DNA of 14,144 nucleotides from an uncultured Acidobacteriota bacterium. GTDB taxonomy: Bacteria; Acidobacteriota; Thermoanaerobaculia; Gp7-AA8. The stretch is taken from the NCBI GenBank assembly GCA_946887105.1, contig CAMPKJ010000115.1:1-14144 (forward strand), written 5' to 3'. Below are positions 1-6,630 of the stretch, piece after piece. The notes under the pieces were generated by a model. It saw only the letters and a list, made by a program, of their open reading frames with translations, ran no database searches and was not told where the DNA came from. Made by a program: the position numbers and the translations under genes. Every line of letters begins with the position of its first letter. Positions within the stretch are counted from its first letter, which is position 1.

Positions 1-1760
1 CCCGCCGGCAGCGTGCCGGTCATGGCGATCGACGGGCGCGGAATCCCGGTGGTCGTGACCGTGAACGAGCCCGCCAGTCCGACCCGGAACGTGGTGGTGT
101 TCGCGCTCGTGATCAGCGGCGCCTTCTCGACAGTGAGAATCAGCAGTGCGCCCTCGGACGTATCGTCGCCGCCGTTGGCGGTGCCGCCGTCGTCGTGCAG
201 GAAGACCACGATGTTCGCGAAGCCGGTCTGTCCCGGCGCCGGCGTGAAGGTGATCGTGCCGTTCGGCGCGATGCTCGGCTGCACGGAGAAGAGCGCCGGA
301 TTGTCGTTGGTGAGCGTGAAGTGGTGGACCTGCGTCGATTCGTTCGGCGGGCCGGTGGACATCCCCGTGGCCCACGGCAGGTTCTGCGCGCCGTCGTTGT
401 CTTCGACGATGACCGGCGGACCGGCCACGAAGCTCGGCGGATCATTCACCGGCTCGACGGCGATGAAGAAGGTCTGCGTCGGCGATTCGTTGTCGCCGCC
501 ATCCGCGGTGCCGCCATCGTCGATCAGCTTCACCGTGATGGTGGCGATGCCGAATGCATGTGCCGCCGGAGTGAAGGTCAGCGTTCCATTCGGCTGGATG
601 ACCGGCGGATCGTCGAAGAGAGTCGGATTGACCACGTTCGTGATCACGAACTCGATGATCTGACCGCCTTCGCCTTCGCCCGCCGAGATGCCGGTGGCCC
701 AGTTCGCGAAGACCTGCGGTCCCGAGTCCTCGAGCACCACCGGGTCCGCGCCCTTCGTGAAGCTCGGCTCCTGATTGGGGCCGGAGACTTCACCTTCCTG
801 CGCCACGATCGTGACCGTGGCCACGTTCGAGTCCTGCGTGCCGTTCGATGTGCGGTATTCGAAGGAGTCGTCGTCGCTGGAGTTCGCGTCGGCCGGCGTG
901 TAGACGAAGCCGCCGGTCGCGTCGAGCACGACCTGGCCGCCCGGCGGCTGGCTGACCAGCGTGGCCGTGAGCGGCAACCCGTTCGGATCGGTGTCGTTGG
1001 CGAGGACCGTCGGCTCGCCGTTGACGCCCGGCACCGTCAGTCCCGCGCCGATCGTGCGCGTGTAGAGGTCATTCGCTGCGAAGGGTGCGCTGGTGGAGAG
1101 GTTGGCGTCGAAGCGGAAGAAAAGGATGTTGCGGTTGGTGTCGGCGAATCCGAAGAACTTCTCGATGCGCAGTCCGGGAACGCCGGAGGCGCCGATCCCG
1201 TCGAACATCGCCTTCAGACCGTTCCAGTCGGTGCCGATGCCGTCGACGACGATCAGGCGTGCGGCGCCGGGAGCGGCAACGGCGCGGCGGCGGCCGCGGG
1301 ACGGCGCCGGAAAGAAGACCAGGTCTCCATTCGGACGCGCGAGCGCGGTGTGGACCGCGGCTCCCTGGGAGCCGACCAGACCAATCCGCATGTTGCGCGG
1401 CGTCGTAGTGTCAGGAAAGGCTGCGAAGGGGATGCGGGTCTCGACCAGGAGCTGGCCGCTGGCGCTCTGGAATCCCGCCGCCCAGCCGGTGGAGTCGACC
1501 GCGATCTGCGGTCCGAGGGAGGTGCCGGTGCAGAGCTGGCGAAACGTTTGGCTCACGCTGGCCGTCGAAGCCGTTGTATCGACGCGGGTCGTGAAGACCT
1601 GATCGACGCCAGGCATGCCGGACACCACACAGCCGGTGGCGATGTCGTGATCGACGTCGAAAAGGACACGAAAGTCTGTTGTCGCGGCCGACGCAACCAG
1701 CGGAAAGGCACAGACGAACAACAACGCGAGCGATACACGCATGACTCGGAATGGACTCAT
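1..1760 (-). CDS. Secreted multidomain protein with cadherin/Ig-like repeats (partial, C-terminus beyond the left edge)
   Basis: Open for 586 codons from the ATG at 1760 to the left edge, so the C-terminus is missing. A GGAAGAG ribosome site lies about 9 bases before this ATG; an in-frame ATG at 1742 has none. Residues 1-25 form a signal peptide ending VASA, so the protein is exported. Residues 26-150 carry two Cys (44, 77). Around 173-182 a DG-x-x-x-DWN signature recalls CBM9-like modules. Residues about 240-320 (NGEPTVLANDTDPNG, GGFVYTPAD) resemble bacterial cadherin/Big_9-like domains. Two homologous repeats follow at about 329-440 and 441-546, each with NGTxTFTPA and a DDGGTA(D/N)GGD motif. 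A putative Ig domain (TSANTTTFRVGLAGSF) starts near 547. A surface or extracellular adhesion or binding role is inferred from the architecture; no catalytic motif is visible. Confidence 0.85.
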   Translation of the reverse strand, partial: MSPFRVMRVSLALLFVCAFPLVASAATTDFRVLFDVDHDIATGCVVSGMPGVDQVFTTRVDTTASTASVSQTFRQLCTGTSLGPQIAVDSTGWAAGFQSASGQLLVETRIPFAAFPDTTTPRNMRIGLVGSQGAAVHTALARPNGDLVFFPAPSRGRRRAVAAPGAARLIVVDGIGTDWNGLKAMFDGIGASGVPGLRIEKFFGFADTNRNILFFRFDANLSTSAPFAANDLYTRTIGAGLTVPGVNGEPTVLANDTDPNGLPLTATLVSQPPGGQVVLDATGGFVYTPADANSSDDDSFEYRTSNGTQDSNVATVTIVAQEGEVSGPNQEPSFTKGADPVVLEDSGPQVFANWATGISAGEGEGGQIIEFVITNVVNPTLFDDPPVIQPNGTLTFTPAAHAFGIATITVKLIDDGGTADGGDNESPTQTFFIAVEPVNDPPSFVAGPPVIVEDNDGAQNLPWATGMSTGPPNESTQVHHFTLTNDNPALFSVQPSIAPNGTITFTPAPGQTGFANIVVFLHDDGGTANGGDDTSEGALLILTVEKAPLITSANTTTFRVGLAGSFTVTTTGIPRPSIAMTGTLPA

Positions 1761-1836
1761 CGCAACTCTCTTCCTCTAAATAGACGAACGCCCTTGGCGC
1801 ACCAATGGCGTGTACTCAATAGGACCTGGCCCGCCG

Positions 1837-1845
1837 ATCATAGCA
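1837..1845 (-). promoter_or_regulatory. Possible extended -10 promoter for the secreted repeat protein
   Basis: On the minus strand this reads TGCTATGAT, an extended -10 (TGn plus TATGAT, five of six matches to TATAAT). No good -35 lies 16-18 bases upstream, as is common for extended -10 promoters. Transcription would start near 1830 and leave a leader of about 70 bases before the ATG at 1760. Prediction from sequence only. Confidence 0.35.
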
Positions 1846-1898
1846 GTTTTCGGAAGGTACGGGATTCCGCCAGGCAGTCTCTGGTGAGACGCTGCTGA

Positions 1899-1912
1899 GG
1901 CGGAAAGCCGCC
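1899..1912. repeat. Short GC hairpin in the divergent intergenic region
   Basis: GGCGG-AAAG-CCGCC forms a perfect 5-bp stem with a 4-base loop. No T-run follows on either strand, so it is not a convincing intrinsic terminator. It lies between two divergent genes, where none would be expected. It may be chance in GC-rich DNA. Confidence 0.3.
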
Positions 1913-1993
1913 CCTCCGGCCTTCCCACTTCCGTTCGATTTGTCTTGCGGATGCCGATTGTCGCGCAAGGTTCCCTACGGGACCGTGCGTGAA

Positions 1994-2012
1994 GTCACAA
2001 ACACTTTGTGAC
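1994..2012. promoter_or_regulatory. Perfect 19-bp palindrome, candidate operator before the M14 carboxypeptidase gene
   Basis: GTCACAAA-CAC-TTTGTGAC has two perfect 8-base arms and a 3-base centre, and ends 44 bases before the ATG at 2057. The rest of this intergenic region (1761-2056) is GC-rich, so an A/T-centred perfect dyad stands out. The half-sites run TCACA...TGTGA, opposite in order to a CRP site (TGTGA...TCACA). No T-tract follows, so it is not a terminator. It is most like a binding site for a dimeric regulator; which one is unknown. Confidence 0.5.
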
Positions 2013-2056
2013 CGATGACCAACGGTGCCCGCCGCGTGTGCTAGAAGGTTCCGTTC

Positions 2057-3829
2057 ATGTTGACGGCCCTGCTGGTCTCCGTGACGCTCTCCGCCACTGT
2101 CACCGCTCCACTCCCGCCCGCCATCCCCTGGAACGGCGCGAGCCGCTCGCTGATGTTGCCGCCCTCGGATCCGTGGGTCACGCCGTCCGAGCGCGATCAA
2201 CTCCGCACCACTCCCCGCTACGACGAGACCATCCTCTATCTACAGCGCCTCGCCGCCGCGGCGCCGCAACTGAAGCTGGTCTCGCTCGGCAAGAGCGACG
2301 AGGGACGCGACGTCTGGATGGTCATCGCCTCGAAGGAGCGCGCCTTCACCCCGGACGCGCTGCGCCGGACCGGCAAGCCGGTCATCCTCGCGCAAGGCGG
2401 CATCCATGCCGGTGAGATCGAGGGGAAAGATGCCGGCCTGATGCTGCTTCGCGACATGACCGTGCGCGGCACGAAGCGCGATCTGCTCGACGGCGCGAAC
2501 TTCCTGTTCGTGCCGATCTTCAATGTGGACGGCCACGAGCGCTTCTCGCGCTTCACGCGCATCAACCAGCGCGGTCCCGAGGAAGGCGGCTGGCGCACCA
2601 ACGCGCGCAACCTCAACCTCAATCGCGACTACATGAAAGCGGATGCTTCCGAGATGCGCGCCATGATCCGCGCCATCAACACCTGGACGCCCGATCTCTA
2701 CATCGACCTGCACGTCACCGACGGCGCCGACTATCAATATGACGTGACGTATGGCTGGAACGGTCCGGCCGGCTTCTCCCCTGCCGTCTCGCAGTGGCTC
2801 GATCGCGCGCTGCGTCCGGCCGTCGATCGCGGCCTCAGCGAGATGGGACACATCCCCGGCCCGCTGATCTTCACCGACGATCCGCTGCAGGGCGTGGCCC
2901 TCGGGCAGAGCGATCCACGTCTTTCGCACAGCTACGCCGACGCACGGCACCTGGCCAGCATCCTGGTCGAGAACCACTCGCTCAAGCCTTACGACCAGCG
3001 CGTCCTCGGTATGTACGTCTTTCTCGAGCACACGCTGCGCACCGTCGCACGCGACGCCGCGGCACTGCGCGAGGCGACGCGGACCGAGCGCGCGCGGCAC
3101 GCGAAGACCATCCCGCTCGCCTGGCGCGTGCCGTCGAACGTCGAGCCGGAGCAGATCGACGTCCTCGGCGTCGCATCGCGCAAGACGCTCTCCCCGATCA
3201 GCGGCGGCGTACGCACCGAGTGGCTCGGCAAGCCGGTCACCATGCGCGCACCGGTCCGCATGGCCAGCGAAGTGACGTCGAGTGTCACTCGCCCGGCAGC
3301 GTATTGGGTGCCGCCGCAATGGCGCGACGTCATCGAGCTCCTCGACCTGCACGGCATCCGCTACGAGCGCATCACCGCTCCGCGCGATGTGGACGTGACC
3401 ATGTATCGCCTCGCGGACCCGAAGTTCGCCGCGCAGCAATTCGAAGGACACGTGCGCGTCACCGCCGACGCCACACCGGAAAAGCATCGCGAGCGCTTCC
3501 CCGCCGGCTCGCTGCGCATTCCCACGAACCAGGACCTCGGCACGCTCGCCGTGTTGCTGCTCGAGCCGTCCTCGTCCGACTCACTCTTCCAATGGGGCTT
3601 CTTCAACTCCATCCTCAGCGCCACGGAATACGTCGAGGCTTACATCATGGAGCCGATGGCCGAACAGATGATGGCCGATGACCCGAAGCTCGCCGAAGAG
3701 TTCCGGAAGAAGGTCGAGACCGACGCCGCATTCCGCAGCAATCCCACCGCGCGCCTGTGGTGGTTCTACGAGCGCACGCCGTATTACGACGAACGGGCGC
3801 GGTTGTATCCGGTGGGACGCGAGGAGTGA
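2057..3829 (+). CDS. Exported M14 family zinc carboxypeptidase
   Basis: This 590-residue zinc metallopeptidase should remove C-terminal residues from peptides outside the cytoplasm. The N-terminus (MLTALLVSVTLSATVTA) looks like a short signal peptide. The first two zinc ligands are in GGIHAGEIEG (His117, Glu120) and the third in YIDLHVTDG (His219). Substrate-binding Arg184 lies in NARNLNLNRD, typical of M14. The likely catalytic Glu is 305 in ILVENHSLK. All expected active-site residues are therefore present. Residues from about 350 to 590 form a C-terminal extension seen in long bacterial M14 proteins, with motifs GSLRIPTNQDLGTLAVLLLEP and FQWGFFNSIL. The start is supported by AGAAGG 8 bases upstream. 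The gene stands alone, preceded by a perfect palindrome and followed after 3 bases by a convergent gene. Family assignment is firm; substrate specificity is unknown. Confidence 0.92.
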   Translation: MLTALLVSVTLSATVTAPLPPAIPWNGASRSLMLPPSDPWVTPSERDQLRTTPRYDETILYLQRLAAAAPQLKLVSLGKSDEGRDVWMVIASKERAFTPDALRRTGKPVILAQGGIHAGEIEGKDAGLMLLRDMTVRGTKRDLLDGANFLFVPIFNVDGHERFSRFTRINQRGPEEGGWRTNARNLNLNRDYMKADASEMRAMIRAINTWTPDLYIDLHVTDGADYQYDVTYGWNGPAGFSPAVSQWLDRALRPAVDRGLSEMGHIPGPLIFTDDPLQGVALGQSDPRLSHSYADARHLASILVENHSLKPYDQRVLGMYVFLEHTLRTVARDAAALREATRTERARHAKTIPLAWRVPSNVEPEQIDVLGVASRKTLSPISGGVRTEWLGKPVTMRAPVRMASEVTSSVTRPAAYWVPPQWRDVIELLDLHGIRYERITAPRDVDVTMYRLADPKFAAQQFEGHVRVTADATPEKHRERFPAGSLRIPTNQDLGTLAVLLLEPSSSDSLFQWGFFNSILSATEYVEAYIMEPMAEQMMADDPKLAEEFRKKVETDAAFRSNPTARLWWFYERTPYYDERARLYPVGREE

Positions 3830-3832
3830 CGC

Positions 3833-4237
3833 TCACTCAGCCTGTGGCTGGTGGAGGATCATCCAGGACGTGCCGAACCTGTCCCGCAACATGGCGAAGC
3901 GGTTGGCGAACGGCGTCTTCTCCATCTTCATGAAGACTTCGCCGCCATCGGTGAGATCGGCGTAAACGCGCTCGGCGTCTGCCTCGCGAGCGACCGTCAG
4001 CGTCACATACGCGCTGCGCATCGGCTCGGCGTTCGGAATGTCGGCGCCCATGAGCACGGTCGTCCCGATCTCGATGCGCGCGTGCACGACCTTCTCCTTC
4101 CAATCGGCAGGGATCGAAGGATTGGGCACGTCTCCATGCCGAACGACTCCGGTGATCTTTCCGCCGATGTGCTCCTCATAGAAGCGAAATGCCTCTTCGC
4201 ATGTCCCGCGATAGTTCACATAGATGTCCAGCCGCAT
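3833..4237 (-). CDS. VOC-superfamily (PhnB-like glyoxalase fold) protein
   Basis: This 134-residue cytoplasmic protein belongs to the vicinal oxygen chelate superfamily, PhnB-like branch, sometimes annotated as 3-demethylubiquinone-9 3-methyltransferase-like. Visible family features are the N-terminal YVNYRGTCEEAFRFYEEHIGG, the central HARIEIGTTVLMGAD strand block and the closing RFGTSWMILHQ. Members often act on small hydrophobic or electrophilic compounds, but this group has no settled reaction and I assign none. GGAGG 7 bases before the ATG supports the start. It is the second gene of a minus-strand pair, 24 bases after the NADP-binding oxidoreductase, and probably cotranscribed with it. 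Its stop lies 3 bases from the stop of the convergent M14 gene. Confidence 0.88.
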   Translation of the reverse strand: MRLDIYVNYRGTCEEAFRFYEEHIGGKITGVVRHGDVPNPSIPADWKEKVVHARIEIGTTVLMGADIPNAEPMRSAYVTLTVAREADAERVYADLTDGGEVFMKMEKTPFANRFAMLRDRFGTSWMILHQPQAE

Positions 4238-4261
4238 GATTCGGCCTCCGTTGCCCGCAGC

Positions 4262-4834
4262 TCAATGGATGTAGTGGAAGCCGGTGGCCGTGCCGTGTCC
4301 GACCACATATCCGAGCTGAATGTTGAGGTATCCGAGAGTCTCCAGCCACCGCGCATTCTGCAGCGGCCCCGCGCTGGCGACGTCGAAACCGATGGCGGCG
4401 GCCATCTTCATGACGGTTTCGCGCGCTTCGTCGTCGTCCGTCGCGACGAAGACCGTCAGCGCGTGATCGCCCAGGCGGCCGCTGTCCATGTGCCTGGCGA
4501 AATTCGTGTTGAACGCCTTCACGACCTTCGCGCCCCCGGCCTTCCTCTGCAACTGCTCCGCGCCGCTGGTCGTGCATCCGATGGCCAGTCCCATGTTCTC
4601 GTCGAGCGCGTTCGTGACGTCGACCAGCACCTTGCCATCGACGGCATCGCCCATGGTCTGCACCGCGTCGTCGACAGCCGCGAATGGCACGGCCAGGATG
4701 ATCGCCTCACCCCACGCCGCGGTCTCGCGAACCCGCTCTCTTCCTGTCGGGCGAACGTCATATCCGCCGCGTTTCAGGCCGCGCTCCAGTGCGCTCCCGA
4801 CGTTGCCATTGCCAATGATGGCGATTTTTTTCAT
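4262..4834 (-). CDS. NAD(P)-binding oxidoreductase of the F420-dependent NADP reductase family
   Basis: This 190-residue protein has a Rossmann nucleotide-binding N-terminus: MKKIAIIGNGNVGSAL carries the GxGxxG-type loop at residues 8-13. Further family motifs are AIILAVPF (45-51), VLVDVTNAL (69-77) and VVKAFNTNFA (104-113), as in proteins annotated NADPH-dependent F420 reductase or NAD(P)-binding domain protein. It should be a soluble dehydrogenase or reductase using NADP(H). Whether it uses coenzyme F420 cannot be seen, and no F420 biosynthesis gene is in the window. GAGGT lies 5 bases before the ATG. It leads a two-gene unit with the VOC protein and is divergent from the MgtC-like gene across 68 bases. 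Confidence 0.88.
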   Translation of the reverse strand: MKKIAIIGNGNVGSALERGLKRGGYDVRPTGRERVRETAAWGEAIILAVPFAAVDDAVQTMGDAVDGKVLVDVTNALDENMGLAIGCTTSGAEQLQRKAGGAKVVKAFNTNFARHMDSGRLGDHALTVFVATDDDEARETVMKMAAAIGFDVASAGPLQNARWLETLGYLNIQLGYVVGHGTATGFHYIH

Positions 4835-4890
4835 GCGTCACCTCGTTCGACGATTCCGGTCGCAATGCACGATCAGCACCGGCAACCGAT

Positions 4891-4896
4891 TACGAT
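4891..4896 (+). promoter_or_regulatory. Candidate -10 box for a leaderless MgtC/DUF4010 transcript
   Basis: TACGAT is followed by exactly 6 bases and then the ATG at 4903. A start site 7 bases after the box would fall on the A of the ATG. The gene has no Shine-Dalgarno, which fits a leaderless mRNA. No clear -35 is seen. The DHODH-like gene shows the same geometry. Confidence 0.35.
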
Positions 4897-4902
4897 GCGC
4901 CG

Positions 4903-6159
4903 ATGACTGCCGGCTACGACATCCTCGGTCTGGTCATCGCCGCGCTCGGCGGCGCGGCCGTGGGACTGGAGCGGCAGTGGTCCGGTCATGCCGAGGCGCG
5001 CTTTGCGGGGATTCGCACCTTCACGATGCTCGGAGGGATCGGTGGGCTCTGCGGGCTGATGTGGACGCACGACCTGCGACTGCCCGCGGGCGTGCTGCTG
5101 AGCGGCGCCATTGCGATCATCGCCATCGCCTACTTCGCCGCCAGTCAACACGACGCCGACAGCACGACCGAGGTGGCCGCGCTGATCGTCATCGCCTCGG
5201 GTGTGATCGCGGCGACGGGCGCGTATCGCCTCGCCGCCGGCGTGATCACCGTGACCGCGCTGCTGCTCGTCGAGAAAACGCGCCTGCATCGCTTCGTGGC
5301 TCGCATCGACGACGAGGGCCTGCGCGCCGGCGTGATGTTCGCTGTCATGGCGCTGGTGATCATGCCGCTGCTGCCGGTCGGTCCGTTCGGTCCGCTGGGC
5401 GGCGTTCGGCCGCGCGAGCTGTGGGCGCTGGTGCTGTTCTTCTCCGGCTTGAGCTTCGTCGGCTATGTGGCGCGGCTGCTCGTTCCGCCGGACCGCGGGT
5501 ATCTCGTCACCGGCGCATTGGGCGGTCTGATTTCTTCGACGAACGTCACGTTCACGTTCGCGCGATTGAGCCGCAGCGAGGCGTCGCTCGCGCGCGAGCT
5601 CGGATTCGGAGCCGTCGCGGCGAACGCGGTGCTGTTCCCGCGCGTGCTGGCCGCGATCGCGGTGCTGCATGCGCCGCTGGTCGCGCCGGTTCTCCCCTAC
5701 CTCGCCGTGCCGTTCGTCATCGCGGCTGCCGTCGCGGGATTGGCGCTGCGGTCGTCACCCACACGGCAGGAGGATGGACCGCCGCCTGCCGCACCGAATC
5801 CGCTGCAACTCGGCGCGGCGCTGCAGATGGCCATCCTCTTTCAGCTCGTGCTGATGGTCGTTCATGTCGCGCGCGGATTCTGGGGCGACGCGGGCGTGCT
5901 CGGCACCGCGGCGGTCCTCGGCCTGACCGACGTCGATGCGTTGACGGTCACGATGGCACGCGGCGTGGCCACGACGGGCGACGTCGGCGTTGCGGCTCTG
6001 GCCATCGGCATCGGCATCCTTTCGAATACGGCCATGAAGATGGTCGTGGCGCTGATCCTCGGCCGCGGTGCGTTCCGCCGCATCGCCGCGGGTACGCTCG
6101 CGGCGATGCTGGTGGCGGGAGGAATCGCGCTCGCGCTTTTCGCGGCGCGCTTCGCGTGA
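4903..6159 (+). CDS. MgtC/SapB family membrane protein with C-terminal DUF4010 domain
   Basis: This 418-residue integral inner-membrane protein has about ten or more hydrophobic segments. The N-terminal 130 residues are an MgtC/SapB domain, with GAAVGLERQWSGH near 17-29 and FAGIRTFTMLGGIGG near 34-48, the conserved signature of that family. Residues about 165-400 match the DUF4010 pattern, with GALGGLISSTNVTFTFARLSR near 204-224. This two-domain architecture is common in bacteria. MgtC itself affects adaptation to low magnesium and membrane ATPase activity; the role of the DUF4010 form is not established, so transport or membrane homeostasis is only a suggestion. There is no ribosome site before the ATG, but a TACGAT box 6 bases upstream suggests leaderless expression. 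It is divergent from the oxidoreductase gene and convergent with the cupin gene 6 bases away. Confidence 0.9.
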   Translation: MTAGYDILGLVIAALGGAAVGLERQWSGHAEARFAGIRTFTMLGGIGGLCGLMWTHDLRLPAGVLLSGAIAIIAIAYFAASQHDADSTTEVAALIVIASGVIAATGAYRLAAGVITVTALLLVEKTRLHRFVARIDDEGLRAGVMFAVMALVIMPLLPVGPFGPLGGVRPRELWALVLFFSGLSFVGYVARLLVPPDRGYLVTGALGGLISSTNVTFTFARLSRSEASLARELGFGAVAANAVLFPRVLAAIAVLHAPLVAPVLPYLAVPFVIAAAVAGLALRSSPTRQEDGPPPAAPNPLQLGAALQMAILFQLVLMVVHVARGFWGDAGVLGTAAVLGLTDVDALTVTMARGVATTGDVGVAALAIGIGILSNTAMKMVVALILGRGAFRRIAAGTLAAMLVAGGIALALFAARFA

Positions 6160-6165
6160 GTGCCG

Positions 6166-6564
6166 TCACTCCGACGTCGTGCCGTCGAAGTGCTCTTCCT
6201 GCCGGAGGGCATCCGCTTTGGTCACGTGTACGGTTCCGTGCTTGTGCTCGGGCGGAGCGTAGAGGGTGTAGACCTTCAGCGGCTCGTTGCCGTTGTTCCT
6301 GACGTTGTGGCGCGCACCGGCGGGCACGATGATGGCCATGTCGTCATGGATGTCGGACGCGTGGCCGTCGATGAACACCTGCCCGCTCCCCGCTTCCACG
6401 CGGAAGAACTGATCGCGATCCTCGTGGACTTCTTCGCCGATCTCTTCACCCGGCCCGAGCGTCATCAATACCAGTTGCATGTTCGCGCCGGTGTAGAGCA
6501 CGCGGCGGAAATGCGAGTTCTCCAGGGTCAGTCTCTCGATGTCGTCGACGAAACCTTTCTTCAT
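6166..6564 (-). CDS. Small cupin domain protein
   Basis: This 132-residue single-domain cupin has its first cupin motif in GEEIGEEVHEDRDQFFRVEAGSG (residues 38-61, written across that span) with His47, and its second in VPAGARHNVRN (80-90) with His86. The DQFFR form of motif 1 matches a group of small cupins with mannose-6-phosphate-isomerase-like folds. It probably binds one divalent metal in the cytoplasm; the substrate is unknown. The frame stays open far upstream, but AGGAGG 7 bases before the ATG at 6564 fixes the start, and the cupin fold begins there. It is a single gene, divergent from the DHODH-like gene across 66 bases and convergent with the MgtC-like gene. Confidence 0.88.
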   Translation of the reverse strand: MKKGFVDDIERLTLENSHFRRVLYTGANMQLVLMTLGPGEEIGEEVHEDRDQFFRVEAGSGQVFIDGHASDIHDDMAIIVPAGARHNVRNNGNEPLKVYTLYAPPEHKHGTVHVTKADALRQEEHFDGTTSE

Positions 6565-6618
6565 TGCACAGCCTCCTGATGCCGAGCCCGCTGCGCTGCA
6601 ATCGCAACGCCACCCGTG

Positions 6619-6624
6619 TAGCAT
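6619..6624 (+). promoter_or_regulatory. Candidate promoter of the four-gene operon (leaderless -10 box)
   Basis: TAGCAT is followed by 6 bases and then the ATG at 6631, so a start 7 bases downstream would coincide with the ATG. A weak -35 candidate, CTGCAA at 6596-6601, lies 17 bases upstream. No Shine-Dalgarno precedes the ATG, consistent with a leaderless transcript. Sequence prediction only. Confidence 0.35.
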
Positions 6625-6630
6625 TTCGCG

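Noticed and set aside
195..1898. Long plus-strand open frame (567 codons) opposite the secreted repeat protein
   Set aside because: Its translation is Arg/Asp/Gly-rich with no recognisable motif. The minus-strand frame has a signal peptide, repeats and a ribosome site, so this is a high-GC antisense shadow.
1994..2012. Palindrome as a CRP/FNR site
   Set aside because: CRP sites read TGTGA-N6-TCACA; here the half-sites are in the opposite order with different spacing.
2240..3487. Long minus-strand open frame (415 codons) opposite the M14 gene
   Set aside because: Low-complexity Arg/Ala/His-rich translation; the plus strand encodes a complete M14 active site.
4488..6302. 604-codon plus-strand frame overlapping the oxidoreductase and MgtC-like genes
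   Set aside because: It spans two real genes in the wrong frame and its product is dominated by Arg and His.
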